Positions 40,617 through 50,046 of a stretch of 64,000 nt of DNA are shown here, piece by piece (the stretch's first letter is position 1; each line of letters begins with the position of its first letter). The position numbers and the translations under genes are program-made. Location of the stretch: the NCBI GenBank assembly GCA_902362975.1, contig CABIYO010000001.1, forward strand, positions 57,501-121,500. Direction: 5' to 3'. This stretch comes from Caryophanales bacterium (lineage in GTDB: Bacteria; Bacillota; Bacilli; Exiguobacteriales; Exiguobacteriaceae). Below the pieces are notes generated by a model, which was not told the DNA's origin, did not search any database, and saw only the letters and a program-made list of their open reading frames with translations.

Positions 40617-41720
40617 ATGAATTCTAGAACACATGCTCGCAGACAGCGCACAGGTCCGTCTGCGTTTTATAAGATATTTAGTGCCCTCGTGCTGATTGCG
40701 ATTATTGCTGGATCTAGCATTTACGGTACAGCGTTTTACAAAGCCCACAATATGTTGTCAGGCACCCAAGTCACATTAGAGGATGACCCGACGGTTGAGC
40801 CGACTCGTTATGATAAAGAAGATACGGAGACGTTCTTGATTTTAGGGACAGACCTTTCGCCACAGAAGAAAGCGCGTGGCGAGTTTGGACGATCGGACGT
40901 CATGATTGTCGTCATTTTAAACAAGAAAGAAAAGCAGACGACGATGCTCAGTATCCCGCGTGACTCGTATGTCAATATCGACTACACGGGATATAACATT
41001 CCTTATGGCAAGACGGGACTTGACCAAGATAAGATCACACACGCTTACTATTTCGGTTCGATGGATGAATCGAATCCGAACAACGGGATGCGGATGGCGA
41101 CGAACACGATCGAAGATTTAATCGGTGTTGAAATCGACCATGTCGTCTCGCTCAACTTCCAAGGGTTCGTTGATTTCATTGATGCTGTAGGTGGCGTTGA
41201 GATTGATGTTCCGTTCTCATCACAACAAAACAGTTACGATGCGTCACGTGAGACAGTTCAAATCGAACAAGGACTTCAACAGCTTTCTGGTGAAGAGGCA
41301 CTTGCCTACGTTCGAAATCGATACGATGACCCACGTGGGGACATCGGTCGTGGTCAACGCCAGATGGAAGTCATCAATGCCGTGCTCGAACAATCACTCG
41401 GCACATCACTCCTAAACAATTACGATAAGGTCTTGAAAGCCGTCGGCGACAACATGCAGACGACACTTGGACCGAATGACTATATGCGTTTAATTGAAGA
41501 TGTTGGCGCGCTTCACAATACGGTGCAATATCAATTGACTGGAGAAGGTGCCCGGGCAGATGACGGACACTTCTACTATTTCTTGAACGAACCGCTTCTT
41601 GAAGAAGTACGCTATCGTGTACAACAAGCGGACGCCGGTAATCGTGTCGAGCCGATGTCCGATACAGAACTCGAGTCGTATACGTTAGACCCGAGCGGGG
41701 TAACGTACGAAGCTCAATAA
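40617..41720 (+). CDS. LytR-CpsA-Psr (LCP) family cell-wall glycopolymer ligase
   Basis: A 367-residue membrane-anchored protein. The basic N-terminus is cytoplasmic, one helix spans about residues 20-42, and the extracellular LCP domain covers about 75-245. Landmarks are FLILGTDL, GRSDVMIVVILN, LSIPRDSYVNI, FQGFVDFIDAVGGVEIDV and YVRNRYDDPRGDIGRGQRQ, which hold the Arg/Asp residues that bind the polyprenyl-phosphate substrate. LCP proteins attach teichoic acids or other polymers to peptidoglycan. ATG after GAAGGAG is used. It lies between nagB and convergent nagR but has its own promoter. Confidence 0.92.
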   Translation: MNSRTHARRQRTGPSAFYKIFSALVLIAIIAGSSIYGTAFYKAHNMLSGTQVTLEDDPTVEPTRYDKEDTETFLILGTDLSPQKKARGEFGRSDVMIVVILNKKEKQTTMLSIPRDSYVNIDYTGYNIPYGKTGLDQDKITHAYYFGSMDESNPNNGMRMATNTIEDLIGVEIDHVVSLNFQGFVDFIDAVGGVEIDVPFSSQQNSYDASRETVQIEQGLQQLSGEEALAYVRNRYDDPRGDIGRGQRQMEVINAVLEQSLGTSLLNNYDKVLKAVGDNMQTTLGPNDYMRLIEDVGALHNTVQYQLTGEGARADDGHFYYFLNEPLLEEVRYRVQQADAGNRVEPMSDTELESYTLDPSGVTYEAQ

Positions 41721-41750
41721 AAAAAGTTTGCCACCGGGCAAACTTTTTTT
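41721..41750. terminator. Bidirectional terminator between the LCP gene and nagR
   Basis: AAAGTTTGCC and GGCAAACTTT surround ACCG. A T run follows on the plus strand and, because of the A run on the left, also on the minus strand. Confidence 0.88.
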
Positions 41751-42477
41751 ATATGCGATCCATGGTGACGGTGAAAGAGTACGAGTCGCCACGGAAAAGG
41801 GAACGACTGTATTCAAACATGCCGCCATCTTCGAGATATGTTCGCTGGTCAATCAACAAGACCGGTGCGTTCGGAGAAATGGTGAGAAGCTTGGCTTCTT
41901 CTGGACCGGCGCTCCGGGCTTCGAGTGTCTGTGTTGCATTTTTCAAGCGTAAGCCATGCTGTTCGGCATACGCATAAATCGATCCCGTGGCGTCATCTTG
42001 CGTCAGGTCAGGCAATAAATGAACGGGAATATAGGCAGTTTCGAGCGCAAGAGGATGATCATCGGCGAGTCGTAGCCGTTTCATCTCATAAACCGGTGTT
42101 TGATTTGGGATACTCAGTTGCTGCGCGATGCGATCCGTTGCCGGAATGACCTCGTATGACAAGAGACGGCTGAGCGGTCGCATACCTCGATGTTTGATTT
42201 CCTCGGAAAAACTTGTCAGTCCCGATAACGTCATCGCAATCTTCTGACTCGCGACGAATGTGCCTCGTCCTTTTTGACGGCTCAAGTAACCGGCATTGAC
42301 GAGGTTCATAATGGCTTGACGAATCGTCATCCGACTGACGTGAAATTGCTCCGAAAACTCACGCTCTGACGGCAAGGTGTCTCCTGGTTTTAACAATCCG
42401 TCATCAATTTGTTGCTTTAAGTACGCTTCAATTTGATAATAAATAGGTAACGGAGATTGTTTATCGATTTCTAACAT
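41749..42477 (-). CDS. nagR: GntR/HutC-family repressor NagR (YvoA)
   Basis: A 242-residue regulator. The N-terminal winged helix (about 1-70) contains PSEREFSEQFHVSRMTIRQA and the wing RQKGRGTFVA. The C-terminal UTRA effector domain (about 85-240) binds amino-sugar phosphates in the NagR/DasR group. Its position beside nagAB and the NagR-type site upstream of nagA support the name. It is convergent with the LCP gene and divergent from the alaX-like gene, where a partial operator half (AGTTGTCT) suggests autoregulation. Confidence 0.9.
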   Translation of the reverse strand: MLEIDKQSPLPIYYQIEAYLKQQIDDGLLKPGDTLPSEREFSEQFHVSRMTIRQAIMNLVNAGYLSRQKGRGTFVASQKIAMTLSGLTSFSEEIKHRGMRPLSRLLSYEVIPATDRIAQQLSIPNQTPVYEMKRLRLADDHPLALETAYIPVHLLPDLTQDDATGSIYAYAEQHGLRLKNATQTLEARSAGPEEAKLLTISPNAPVLLIDQRTYLEDGGMFEYSRSLFRGDSYSFTVTMDRI

Positions 42478-42572
42478 ATCATTTCGCTCCTGACTGAGAA
42501 GATGTATGTTTCATTATAGACGAAATTAAACTAGTTGTCTGAACAGATTATAGAGAGAGGGTGGAGGACAAG

Positions 42573-43733
42573 ATGGAACCACATACAGCAAATACAGTCG
42601 TGACTTCGATAATGGAAGACGGCAACGGTAATTGGCACACACTCGAGAACAGTCCGTTTTATGCGGAAGGTGGGGGACAACCGGCTGACCGTGGGTGGAT
42701 TGGGACGCTTCCTGTACTAGATGTACAAATCAAGGACGGGGAGGTGTGGCATCTCTTGTCAGAAGCATTACCAGCGGGCAAAGTAGTAGAGGCTCGAATC
42801 GATGAAGATGTCAGACGGGACCATTCCATCCAGCATACGGCTCAACATGTGTTAACGGCGATTTTAGAAGATCGCCACGGCATTCGGACGCTCAGCTTTG
42901 GAATCGGAGAAACGGATTCATCCATTGAGATTGAAACGGCAACGATGGACTGGGCGGACGTTGAAGCACTTGAACAAGAGATGCAACAACTGATCTTTGA
43001 AAACCGTCCGATTCATGTCTACGAGATTCCGGAAGAAGAAGTAGACCGGATGCGTTTACGGAAAGGGACGGACCGAACGGGGATGATTCGCATCGTCGAA
43101 ATCGAAGGTTTAGATTACAATGCATGTGGTGGCACCCATGTGGAGACAACGGGACAACTCGGTACCATCCATGTGACGGCGATGAAGAAAGTGAGGGGGA
43201 ATCTCCGTTTGACGTATGTGGCCGGAGATCGAGCGATCAAGGTGACTCAACAAGCGCGAGCAGCGTTACGGGCGATTCACCATACATTCTCGACAACGAA
43301 TGAATCCGTTGCAGCCCGTGTAATCGAAGAACATACGATTCGTTTGGAACGCGAAAAAGAAATCAAAACGCTCGAAGAACGGATTGCCAAAGCGAAAGTG
43401 GAGGCCGTGTTGAAAGAAGATAACTATGTGGCCTTACATGTCGGGAGAACAGAAACGGAAACGTTGACGACCGCCATCATCGAACGAATCGCAGCAACAG
43501 GACGAATTGCCGTTGGCGCCAACTATGGAACGCAGAAATTGTTCGTCATGCATGATGGGACACAGGATATCGCCGTCGGCACATTCTTGAAAGCGGCGCT
43601 CCAAGAGATGAAAATCGGTCGTGGCGGTGGAAGCCATAAGCAGGCCCAAGCGCGTTTCACATCCGTAGCGGAACTAGAAAAGGGAATCGAAGAAATCGTG
43701 AAACGATTGCAGGAAGGAGTTTTACCATGTTGA
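42573..43733 (+). CDS. Alanyl-tRNA editing protein AlaX-L (with DHHA1 domain)
   Basis: A 386-residue stand-alone editing protein that deacylates mischarged Ser- or Gly-tRNA(Ala). It corresponds to the AlaRS editing domain, with zinc motifs HTAQH (near 92) and CGGTH (near 195), and YAEGGGQPADRG near the start. A linker helix and a DHHA1 domain follow (about 255-386, RGGGSHKQAQA near 354), making the long AlaX type. ATG behind GGTGGAGG is preferred over a GTG four codons upstream. It overlaps the GNAT gene by seven bases. Confidence 0.9.
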   Translation: MEPHTANTVVTSIMEDGNGNWHTLENSPFYAEGGGQPADRGWIGTLPVLDVQIKDGEVWHLLSEALPAGKVVEARIDEDVRRDHSIQHTAQHVLTAILEDRHGIRTLSFGIGETDSSIEIETATMDWADVEALEQEMQQLIFENRPIHVYEIPEEEVDRMRLRKGTDRTGMIRIVEIEGLDYNACGGTHVETTGQLGTIHVTAMKKVRGNLRLTYVAGDRAIKVTQQARAALRAIHHTFSTTNESVAARVIEEHTIRLEREKEIKTLEERIAKAKVEAVLKEDNYVALHVGRTETETLTTAIIERIAATGRIAVGANYGTQKLFVMHDGTQDIAVGTFLKAALQEMKIGRGGGSHKQAQARFTSVAELEKGIEEIVKRLQEGVLPC

Positions 43734-44155
43734 TCATTCAATCGGGAAACGAAGCAGCGTTGATTGAACAGGCCAAACAAGTTCGGGAGATCGTATTCGT
43801 TCAGGAACAAGGAATCGATGCGAGTTTAGAATACGATGATTTAGACGATATGTGTACACATGTGGTCGGGCTCCTTGACTCCGAACCGGTGACGACAGCA
43901 CGTCTTCGTCCCGTCGACTCGACTGTTGGGAAAGTGGAGCGGGTGGCGACGATTCAGGCGGCCCGAGGTCATGGATATGGAACAGAGATCATGGACGAAG
44001 TCGAGCGTGTCGCGAAACGTCAAGGATTGGTCGAACTACGATTAGGGGCACAGCTGACGGCGCTTCCGTTTTATGAAAAGCTCGGGTACGAGGCGTTCGG
44101 AGATGAGTTTTTGGATGCCGATATCCCACACCGCATGATGCGAAAAACATGGTAA
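43727..44155 (+). CDS. GNAT-family N-acetyltransferase
   Basis: A 142-residue acetyltransferase. The acetyl-CoA-binding motif A reads ARGHGYGTEIMDEV (near residue 78) and motif B is ALPFYEKLGYEAFGDEF. The ending IPHRMM resembles the ElaA/YjcF-like GNAT subgroup. The substrate is unknown. Its start lies inside the alaX-like gene, with AAGGAG upstream, so the two are co-translated. The lysine-riboswitch promoter begins 36 bases after the stop. Confidence 0.87.
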   Translation: MLIIQSGNEAALIEQAKQVREIVFVQEQGIDASLEYDDLDDMCTHVVGLLDSEPVTTARLRPVDSTVGKVERVATIQAARGHGYGTEIMDEVERVAKRQGLVELRLGAQLTALPFYEKLGYEAFGDEFLDADIPHRMMRKTW

Positions 44156-44191
44156 TCCTTTTTTGAAATATCCCATTTTTCTAAAAAAAGG

Positions 44192-44220
44192 TTGGCAAGA
44201 AGATTTCGTTTTGTTATAAC
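44192..44220 (+). promoter_or_regulatory. Promoter of the lysine operon
   Basis: TTGGCA (44192-44197), 17 bp, TATAAC (44215-44220), about 20 bases before the lysine riboswitch. Confidence 0.72.
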
Positions 44221-44238
44221 TAATACTAACAACTGACA

Positions 44239-44408
44239 GATAGAGGTTGCGAATGACATGAGTAAGCTTGGTTGAAACGGACGCACTCCGGACCGAGCCG
44301 AAAGGGGAAATTCGCCGAAGTCGACGTTCACGTGCGTGTGAACGAAGGCTGGGGTAGTCGTGAACAACGCCTACACTGCCATGGTCAACTACCATGGAGC
44401 GCTATCTA
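44239..44408 (+). promoter_or_regulatory. Lysine riboswitch (L-box) upstream of lysC
   Basis: The aptamer core is plain: AGAGGTTGCG followed by GAGTAAGC near the 5' end, CCGAAAGGGG and ATTCGCCGAAG in the middle, GGCTGGGG, and GGAGCGCTATCT at the 3' end. The outer P1 pairs AGATAG-type bases at 44239-44244 with CTATCT. It controls transcription of the DAP/lysine operon through the terminator about 40 bases on. Confidence 0.93.
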
Positions 44409-44445
44409 CGGAACGATTCTTTAATCGTTTTTCAACTGCGCGTAC

Positions 44446-44495
44446 AAGCGGCAGACCGTAGGGAGAGTGCTTCCTACCGGTCTGCCGCTTTTTCT
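44446..44495 (+). terminator. L-box-controlled terminator
   Basis: AAGCGGCAGACCG plus TAGGG pairs with CCTAC plus CGGTCTGCCGCTT around a short loop, then TTTCT. It should form when lysine is bound. Confidence 0.88.
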
Positions 44496-44526
44496 GTTGG
44501 TGGACATCTTGAAAGTGGGGAACTTG

Positions 44527-45723
44527 ATGACAACCGTACTGAAATTTGGTGGCAGCTCCGTTGCCACAATCGAACAAATACAAGCCATTTCGGACTATTT
44601 ACAGACACGTGTAGCGACCGGTGAAAAATTGGTCGTCGTCGTATCGGCGATGGGCAAAACGACGGATTCGCTCCTGTCGCTCGCCAAACAAATCACGGAT
44701 CGCCCGATGATTCGCGAACTCGATCGGCTACTCGCCGTCGGGGAAGAACAGACAATCAGCCTACTCAGTATCGCCTTGAACTCACGAGGCGTGCCGGCCA
44801 TCTCTCTAACGGGACAGCAAGCCGGGATCGATACGATGGGCATTCATACGAAGAGCAAAATCAAAGCGATTCGGAAAGAAGTGTTACACGAGAAGTTGCG
44901 TCAATACGACGTCCTGATTGTCGCCGGATTCCAAGGCGTAAATGAGGCGGGAGACGTCACGACCCTTGGGCGTGGCGGTTCGGACACGACAGCCGTCGCA
45001 CTGGCGGCCGTCCTCAGTCAGCGTTGTGAAATTTATACGGACGTCGCGGGTGTATATACGACGGACCCACGAATCCATCCGACGGCGAAACGGCTTGATA
45101 CGGTCTCCTATGACGAGATGATGGAGATGAGCGCACTCGGTTCAAAAGTGATGGAGATGCGAAGCGTGGAGCTCGCAAAGAAATATGACGTCAATATTTT
45201 TGTAGGGAAGACGCTATCGAGCGAAGGAGGAACATGGATCATGGATACGGCGCAAGCGATGGAACAGAAAGCAGTCACGAGTGTGAGTGTCGTCAAGAAC
45301 GTACTCAGTGTTTCAATCAAACATATTCCGCATACGGCGGGAGTCGCAGACATCTTTGAACGATTGTCAGAGCGACACGTCAACATCGATATGATTTCAC
45401 AGACGGCATTCGACGGTGAAGTATTCCTCTCGTTCACATGTCCGCTCGATGAAGAGGCATTTTTAGAAGAGGCACTCGCAGAGTTGACAGCGACCTTGCC
45501 TCAAATCAAAATTGATCGTCACACGGAACATGCAAAAGTTTCGGTCGTCGGAATCGGCATGCGAGACGCGACAGGCGTCGCATCAGAGCTCTTCGCGACA
45601 TTCCGCGAGATGGGGATTCCATTCTATCAAGTCACGACATCAGAAATCAGTATTTCCTATACGATTCAAGAACAAGATGTGGAAGCGGCAGTCGCAGCCA
45701 TTGCGGCCCGGTTCAACTTATAA
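44527..45723 (+). CDS. lysC: Aspartate kinase (LysC-type)
   Basis: A 398-residue aspartokinase, first step of the aspartate family pathway. The kinase signature VLKFGGSSVA is at residues 5-14, with VVVSAMGKTTDSL and GRGGSDTTAVALAA (near 152) following. Two ACT domains fill the C-terminus from about 265, and these usually bind inhibitory amino acid. The sequence and the lysine riboswitch favour a LysC-like (lysine-regulated) over a DapG-like enzyme, but this is a judgement. ATG behind AGTGGGG is used; an upstream in-frame ATG lies in the terminator. Confidence 0.92.
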   Translation: MTTVLKFGGSSVATIEQIQAISDYLQTRVATGEKLVVVVSAMGKTTDSLLSLAKQITDRPMIRELDRLLAVGEEQTISLLSIALNSRGVPAISLTGQQAGIDTMGIHTKSKIKAIRKEVLHEKLRQYDVLIVAGFQGVNEAGDVTTLGRGGSDTTAVALAAVLSQRCEIYTDVAGVYTTDPRIHPTAKRLDTVSYDEMMEMSALGSKVMEMRSVELAKKYDVNIFVGKTLSSEGGTWIMDTAQAMEQKAVTSVSVVKNVLSVSIKHIPHTAGVADIFERLSERHVNIDMISQTAFDGEVFLSFTCPLDEEAFLEEALAELTATLPQIKIDRHTEHAKVSVVGIGMRDATGVASELFATFREMGIPFYQVTTSEISISYTIQEQDVEAAVAAIAARFNL

Positions 45724-45735
45724 GGAGGTAGCACG

Positions 45736-46731
45736 ATGTATAACGTAGCAGTCGTCGGTGCAACAGGTGCCGTCGGACAAAAAATGATTGACGTTTTAAC
45801 GGAATATGAATTTCCAATCAGCGAACTGAGACTCTACGCTTCAGCCCGCTCGGCAGGAAAGACGGTCGAGGTGAATGGGCAATCGATTGTGATTCGTGAA
45901 TTGACCGATGCGATTTATGCGGACCCAATCGATATCGCACTCTTCTCTGCAGGTGGGAGCATCAGTGAACAATATGCCCCTCGGTTGAGTGAGCAAGGAG
46001 TCATTGTCATCGATAATTCAAGTGCATTCCGAATGCAAGAAGGAATTCCACTCATTGTGCCGGAAGTGAACCGAGTCGAACTCAGTCCGGAGAGAACGCT
46101 CATCGCGAACCCGAACTGTTCCACGATTCAATCGGTCGTGGCGCTCGCGCCTCTAGCGGAAGTATACGGACTGACACGCGTCGCGTACACATCTTATCAA
46201 GCGGTATCGGGATCCGGTCAAAAAGGGATCGATGACCTCGAGCGCGGTGCGCGCGGAGAGGAACCGACGAATTATCCGTATCCGATTTATGATAACGTGT
46301 TGCCGCACATCGATGTGTTTCTAGAAGATGGCTACACGAAAGAAGAACAGAAGATGATGGGTGAGACACGTAAGATTTTAAATGCGCCAAACCTCGGGGT
46401 GACGGCCACTTGTGTCCGGGTGCCGGTGCGAAATAGTCATGCGGTCTCGATCACGGTGTCGCTCGAGCGAGATGCGACGGTCGCAGAAGTGAAAGCAGTC
46501 CTCGCCGATGCACCAGGGGTCGTGTTAATGGACAATCCATCCGAATTGACCTATCCGACACCGCTCGATGCGAACGGGACGGATGAGGTGTATGTCGGAC
46601 GAATTCGCCGAGACGATTCACAACCCAATACGTTCCATCTTTGGTGCGTTGCAGATAACGTCCGAAAAGGGGCGGCCGCGAATGCCGTTCAAATCGCACA
46701 ATGTATGATTAGTCAAACAGCGACAAAATAA
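45736..46731 (+). CDS. asd: Aspartate-semialdehyde dehydrogenase
   Basis: A 331-residue NADPH-dependent enzyme giving aspartate semialdehyde. The Rossmann motif VAVVGATGAVGQKMI is at the N-terminus, the catalytic Cys lies in ANPNCSTIQSV (near 127), and the substrate segment SYQAVSGSGQKG (near 156) and the His in RVPVRNSHAVS are intact. AAGGAGG precedes the ATG, 12 bases after lysC. Confidence 0.95.
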   Translation: MYNVAVVGATGAVGQKMIDVLTEYEFPISELRLYASARSAGKTVEVNGQSIVIRELTDAIYADPIDIALFSAGGSISEQYAPRLSEQGVIVIDNSSAFRMQEGIPLIVPEVNRVELSPERTLIANPNCSTIQSVVALAPLAEVYGLTRVAYTSYQAVSGSGQKGIDDLERGARGEEPTNYPYPIYDNVLPHIDVFLEDGYTKEEQKMMGETRKILNAPNLGVTATCVRVPVRNSHAVSITVSLERDATVAEVKAVLADAPGVVLMDNPSELTYPTPLDANGTDEVYVGRIRRDDSQPNTFHLWCVADNVRKGAAANAVQIAQCMISQTATK

Positions 46732-46743
46732 GGGGGAGATGAC

Positions 46744-47625
46744 ATGTTCACAGGAGTGGCGACAGCACTAGCTACCCCGTTTCAAGAAAATGGGCAGTTG
46801 AATCTAGAAGCATGGGCGGCATTAATTGAAGACCAAATCCAAGAAGGCGTGACGGGGCTCGTCATTGGCGGGACGACCGGCGAAGGGATGACAATCACTG
46901 ATGACGAGTTTGAGACATTGCTCGTTCGCGCGGTTGAGGTCGCAAACGGTCGAGCCGTGATCATCGCGGGGACCGGGTCGAACAATACAGCAGTCAGTAT
47001 CGAGAAAACGAAACGGGCCGCCGAACTTGGTGCGGAGATGGCGATGGTCGTCACACCGTACTATAACAAGTCGACACAGGCCGGACTGATTGCTCACTTT
47101 ACCGCGATTGCGGATGCGTCACCGATTCCGCTCATGCTCTACAATGTTCCGTCACGAACGGGTGTCGCCTTGGCACCTGAAACGGTCGGTGAGCTCGCGG
47201 AACATCCGCGCATCACGGCCTTGAAAGAAGCGAGTGGGGATATCTCGGTCATGGCGCAGATGATGGCCCATATTCCGGAAGGGTTCACCGTTTACTGTGG
47301 AAATGACGATCAAATCTTGCCGTACATGGCTTGGGGCGCACAAGGGGTCGTCTCCGTTTTATCAAACGTCTATCCGGGAGCAACGGTCGCGTTGGCAGAC
47401 GCCCTATTGGCGGGTGATTTGCAGACAGCACGTACGTGGCAAATTCGTTTACTCCCGGTCATCGATGAACTTTTCGCAGAAGTGAATCCGATTCCGGTGA
47501 AGGCGGCGCTTCAAGCGCGAGGTTTTGAAGTCGGCGCGCCACGCCTACCGCTCGTTCCGATGAGCGCGACGGCTGAAGCGAAATTACTGTCGGCGATGGA
47601 GCAATTCAATGAGGTGAGACAATGA
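46744..47625 (+). CDS. dapA: 4-hydroxy-tetrahydrodipicolinate synthase DapA
   Basis: A 293-residue class I aldolase-type enzyme that condenses pyruvate with aspartate semialdehyde. The Schiff-base lysine is in TALKEASGDIS (near 160), the catalytic Tyr in PYYNKSTQAG (near 105), and the GGTTGEGMT motif near 40. GGGGGAG precedes the ATG. Overlaps dapB by four bases. Confidence 0.95.
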   Translation: MFTGVATALATPFQENGQLNLEAWAALIEDQIQEGVTGLVIGGTTGEGMTITDDEFETLLVRAVEVANGRAVIIAGTGSNNTAVSIEKTKRAAELGAEMAMVVTPYYNKSTQAGLIAHFTAIADASPIPLMLYNVPSRTGVALAPETVGELAEHPRITALKEASGDISVMAQMMAHIPEGFTVYCGNDDQILPYMAWGAQGVVSVLSNVYPGATVALADALLAGDLQTARTWQIRLLPVIDELFAEVNPIPVKAALQARGFEVGAPRLPLVPMSATAEAKLLSAMEQFNEVRQ

Positions 47626-48371
47626 ATGTTCTCATCCATGGGTTTGGCGCAATGGGACGCATTGTCGAAGAGGTCGCTCATGCGCAAGGTGTAAACGTAA
47701 CGGCAATCGTCTCACCGGGAAGTGATGAACACACGGCAACTTTGAGTGAGGTAGAGGCACCCGTCGATGTCGTGATCGACTTTTCGAACCCGGCGTTACT
47801 CCCTGGCTTACTCGCGTTCGGACGGGAGCGCAATATTCCGCTCGTCATCGCGACGACCGGCTTCACACCGGATGAACTGGCCGAGATTGAAACGGCTTCA
47901 CAAGACATCCCAATCTTCCAATCTTACAACACCTCATACGGGATCGCGCTCTTGAAGCAGTTGCTCGACCAACTCGTCCCACTCACTCTCGGGTATGATA
48001 TTGAAGTGATTGAGGCACACCATCGAAAGAAAGTGGACGCACCAAGCGGCACGGCAGAATTATTGGCACGTGCCATCGAAGCGAAGCGTGACGTGACACC
48101 GATTTACGAACGAACGTCACGTAGGGAAGCGCGTGGAGCTGAAGAGTTAGGAATGCATTCCATTCGGGGTGGCACGATTTTCGGTGAGCATACCGTGCTC
48201 TTCGCCGGAGATGATGAAATGATTGAATTGAAACATACTGCGTTATCGAAACGCGTCTTTGCAAACGGGGCCCTTGCCGCTGCGGCAACGATCATCGATC
48301 GCCCGGCAGGACTTTATAATCTATCGAACTTATACGAGGAGGCTACTCATGTTACTCACAAACGCTTATGA
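47622..48371 (+). CDS. dapB: 4-hydroxy-tetrahydrodipicolinate reductase DapB
   Basis: A 249-residue reductase giving tetrahydrodipicolinate. The nucleotide-binding turn is [13 protein letters not shown] near the start. The catalytic block [19 protein letters not shown] (near residue 129) is complete. The N-terminal domain is compact, as in staphylococcal DapB. It overlaps dapH by 23 bases. Confidence 0.95.
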   Translation: MNVLIHGFGAMGRIVEEVAHAQGVNVTAIVSPGSDEHTATLSEVEAPVDVVIDFSNPALLPGLLAFGRERNIPLVIATTGFTPDELAEIETASQDIPIFQSYNTSYGIALLKQLLDQLVPLTLGYDIEVIEAHHRKKVDAPSGTAELLARAIEAKRDVTPIYERTSRREARGAEELGMHSIRGGTIFGEHTVLFAGDDEMIELKHTALSKRVFANGALAAAATIIDRPAGLYNLSNLYEEATHVTHKRL

Positions 48372-49056
48372 AATCGCACAATATATTAAAGATGCTAAGA
48401 AGGAAACACCAGTTAAGCTTTACGTCAACGGTCAATTGGCAGGTCTTGAAATCGAGGAAGCGAAAGCATTCGGAACGGATGAATCGAAACTGTTCTTGAC
48501 GACGGCAGAACGCGCTGCGGCATTCTTAGAAGCCAATGCATCGGTCATCACAGATTCACATCTTGAATACGACCGTCGCAACAGTGCCGTACCGATGCTT
48601 GATACGACACGACTCAATGCCCGAATTGAACCAGGCTCGTTCATCCGAGACCATGTCCAAATCGGAAACAATGCGGTTGTCATGATGGGAGCTGTCGTCA
48701 ACATCGGAGCGGTCATCGGAGATGGTTCGATGGTCGACATGAACGCGGTCATCGGAGCGCGCGGCACGCTCGGGAAGAACGTTCACCTTGGCGCGGGTGC
48801 CGTGGTCGCAGGTGTCCTTGAGCCACCTTCAAAAGATCCGGTCATCATCGAGGACGGTGTCATGATCGGGGCGAACGCGGTCATCTTAGAGGGCGTTCGC
48901 GTCGGTGAAAATGCGGTTGTCGCGGCAGGCAGTGTCGTCACACAAGACGTCCCCCCAGGCGTCGTCGTTGCGGGAACACCGGCACGAATCATCAAACAGA
49001 AAGATGAAAAAACTTCTGAAAAAACGCAACTTGTTGATGACTTACGCTCTCTCTAA
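48349..49056 (+). CDS. dapH: Tetrahydrodipicolinate N-acetyltransferase DapH
   Basis: A 235-residue left-handed beta-helix acetyltransferase, so this organism uses the acetylase branch to DAP. Hexapeptide repeats run from about residue 85 to 205 (for example [13 protein letters not shown] and [18 protein letters not shown]). The N-terminal helical part, [19 protein letters not shown], is typical of DapH. It is often called dapD in staphylococci. The start ATG with GAGGAGG lies inside dapB; a longer frame has no ribosome site. The next two steps need an aminotransferase and a deacetylase; no deacetylase is in this operon. Confidence 0.93.
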   Translation: MLLTNAYEIAQYIKDAKKETPVKLYVNGQLAGLEIEEAKAFGTDESKLFLTTAERAAAFLEANASVITDSHLEYDRRNSAVPMLDTTRLNARIEPGSFIRDHVQIGNNAVVMMGAVVNIGAVIGDGSMVDMNAVIGARGTLGKNVHLGAGAVVAGVLEPPSKDPVIIEDGVMIGANAVILEGVRVGENAVVAAGSVVTQDVPPGVVVAGTPARIIKQKDEKTSEKTQLVDDLRSL

Positions 49057-49105
49057 CGTATAATAGACAGAAAATATAAAAAATGAGGAATGGGAGAGTT
49101 GCATT

Positions 49106-50032
49106 ATGGAACAGTATGGACAATGGATGTGGAAAGACGGGGCTTGGATTGAGCCGACTGACGCAAACACGAGTATCATGACACACGCGATTCACTACGG
49201 AAGCGGGTTTTTTGAAGGAATTCGCGCGTACCACACGGAGGAAGGTCCTGCCATCTTCCGGTTACGTGAACACTTGGAGCGACTCGTTCGCTCGTGTGCA
49301 TACTACCACGTCACGCTACCGTATACGGTAGATGAACTCGAACAAGCCACGATGGAATTGATTGAGCGAAACGGATTTGAAGCATGCTACATCCGTCCGT
49401 TCGTCTTCCTTGGAACACCATGGCAAGCACTTATGCCGACTGCTGAGACGAAGGTACATGTTGCCATCTCGTGTTGGCCGCTCGGTGAATACTTTAACAA
49501 GACGGTCGGGATCCGAGCGAAAGTGGCCTCGTATCGCCGCGTGTCATCTACCATGATGCCTATGCAAGCGAAAGCGGCATCGAACTATATGAACTCACAG
49601 TTATTAAAAGGAGAGGCGCTCCGTGACGGATTCGACGAAGCAATCGCCCTTGATATGAACGGAAATGTCAGTGAGGCGAGTGTCGCGAACATCTTCCTCG
49701 TGAAAGGAAAAACAATTACGACACCGTCCCTTGATTGTTCTGTGTTAGATGGCATCACACGCCAAACGGTGATGCAATTGGCTCGCGAGGCCGGTTATGA
49801 AATCGTCGAGCGCCATATCGGACGCGATGAGCTCTATGTGGCTGATGAAATCTTCTTAACGGGAACGGCAGCCGAGGTGACGAGCGTCATCGAGGTCGAC
49901 CATATCTCGATTGGTGGAGGTGTCCAGACGGTTGCGACCGAAATGTTGACACGCTATCGTGAAGCCGTAACAGGACAGCTTCCGGAACACCGCGATTGGA
50001 TCACGTTCGTGAAATCAGCAGTAAAAGAGTAA
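49106..50032 (+). CDS. Class IV aminotransferase (IlvE-like)
   Basis: A 308-residue PLP fold-type IV enzyme of the branched-chain aminotransferase family. Landmarks: HYGSGFFEGIRAY (near 30), YIRPFVFLG (near 95), the PLP lysine in MQAKAASNYMNSQL (near 155), DEAIALDMNGNVSEAS (near 175) and ITRQTVMQLA. By sequence it looks like branched-chain aminotransferase. Its place between dapH and alr/lysA raises the idea that it transaminates an N-acetyl-amino-oxopimelate intermediate; this is an inference. A TATAAT at 49059 in the 49-bp gap could be a weak internal promoter. Confidence 0.87.
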   Translation: MEQYGQWMWKDGAWIEPTDANTSIMTHAIHYGSGFFEGIRAYHTEEGPAIFRLREHLERLVRSCAYYHVTLPYTVDELEQATMELIERNGFEACYIRPFVFLGTPWQALMPTAETKVHVAISCWPLGEYFNKTVGIRAKVASYRRVSSTMMPMQAKAASNYMNSQLLKGEALRDGFDEAIALDMNGNVSEASVANIFLVKGKTITTPSLDCSVLDGITRQTVMQLAREAGYEIVERHIGRDELYVADEIFLTGTAAEVTSVIEVDHISIGGGVQTVATEMLTRYREAVTGQLPEHRDWITFVKSAVKE

Positions 50033-50046
50033 AGGAGCTTTGCACG

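Noticed and set aside
44160-44191. CCTTTTTT / AAAAAAAGG inverted repeat after the GNAT gene as a terminator
   Set aside because: The stem is almost all A-T, the loop is long and no T run follows, so it is unlikely to terminate.
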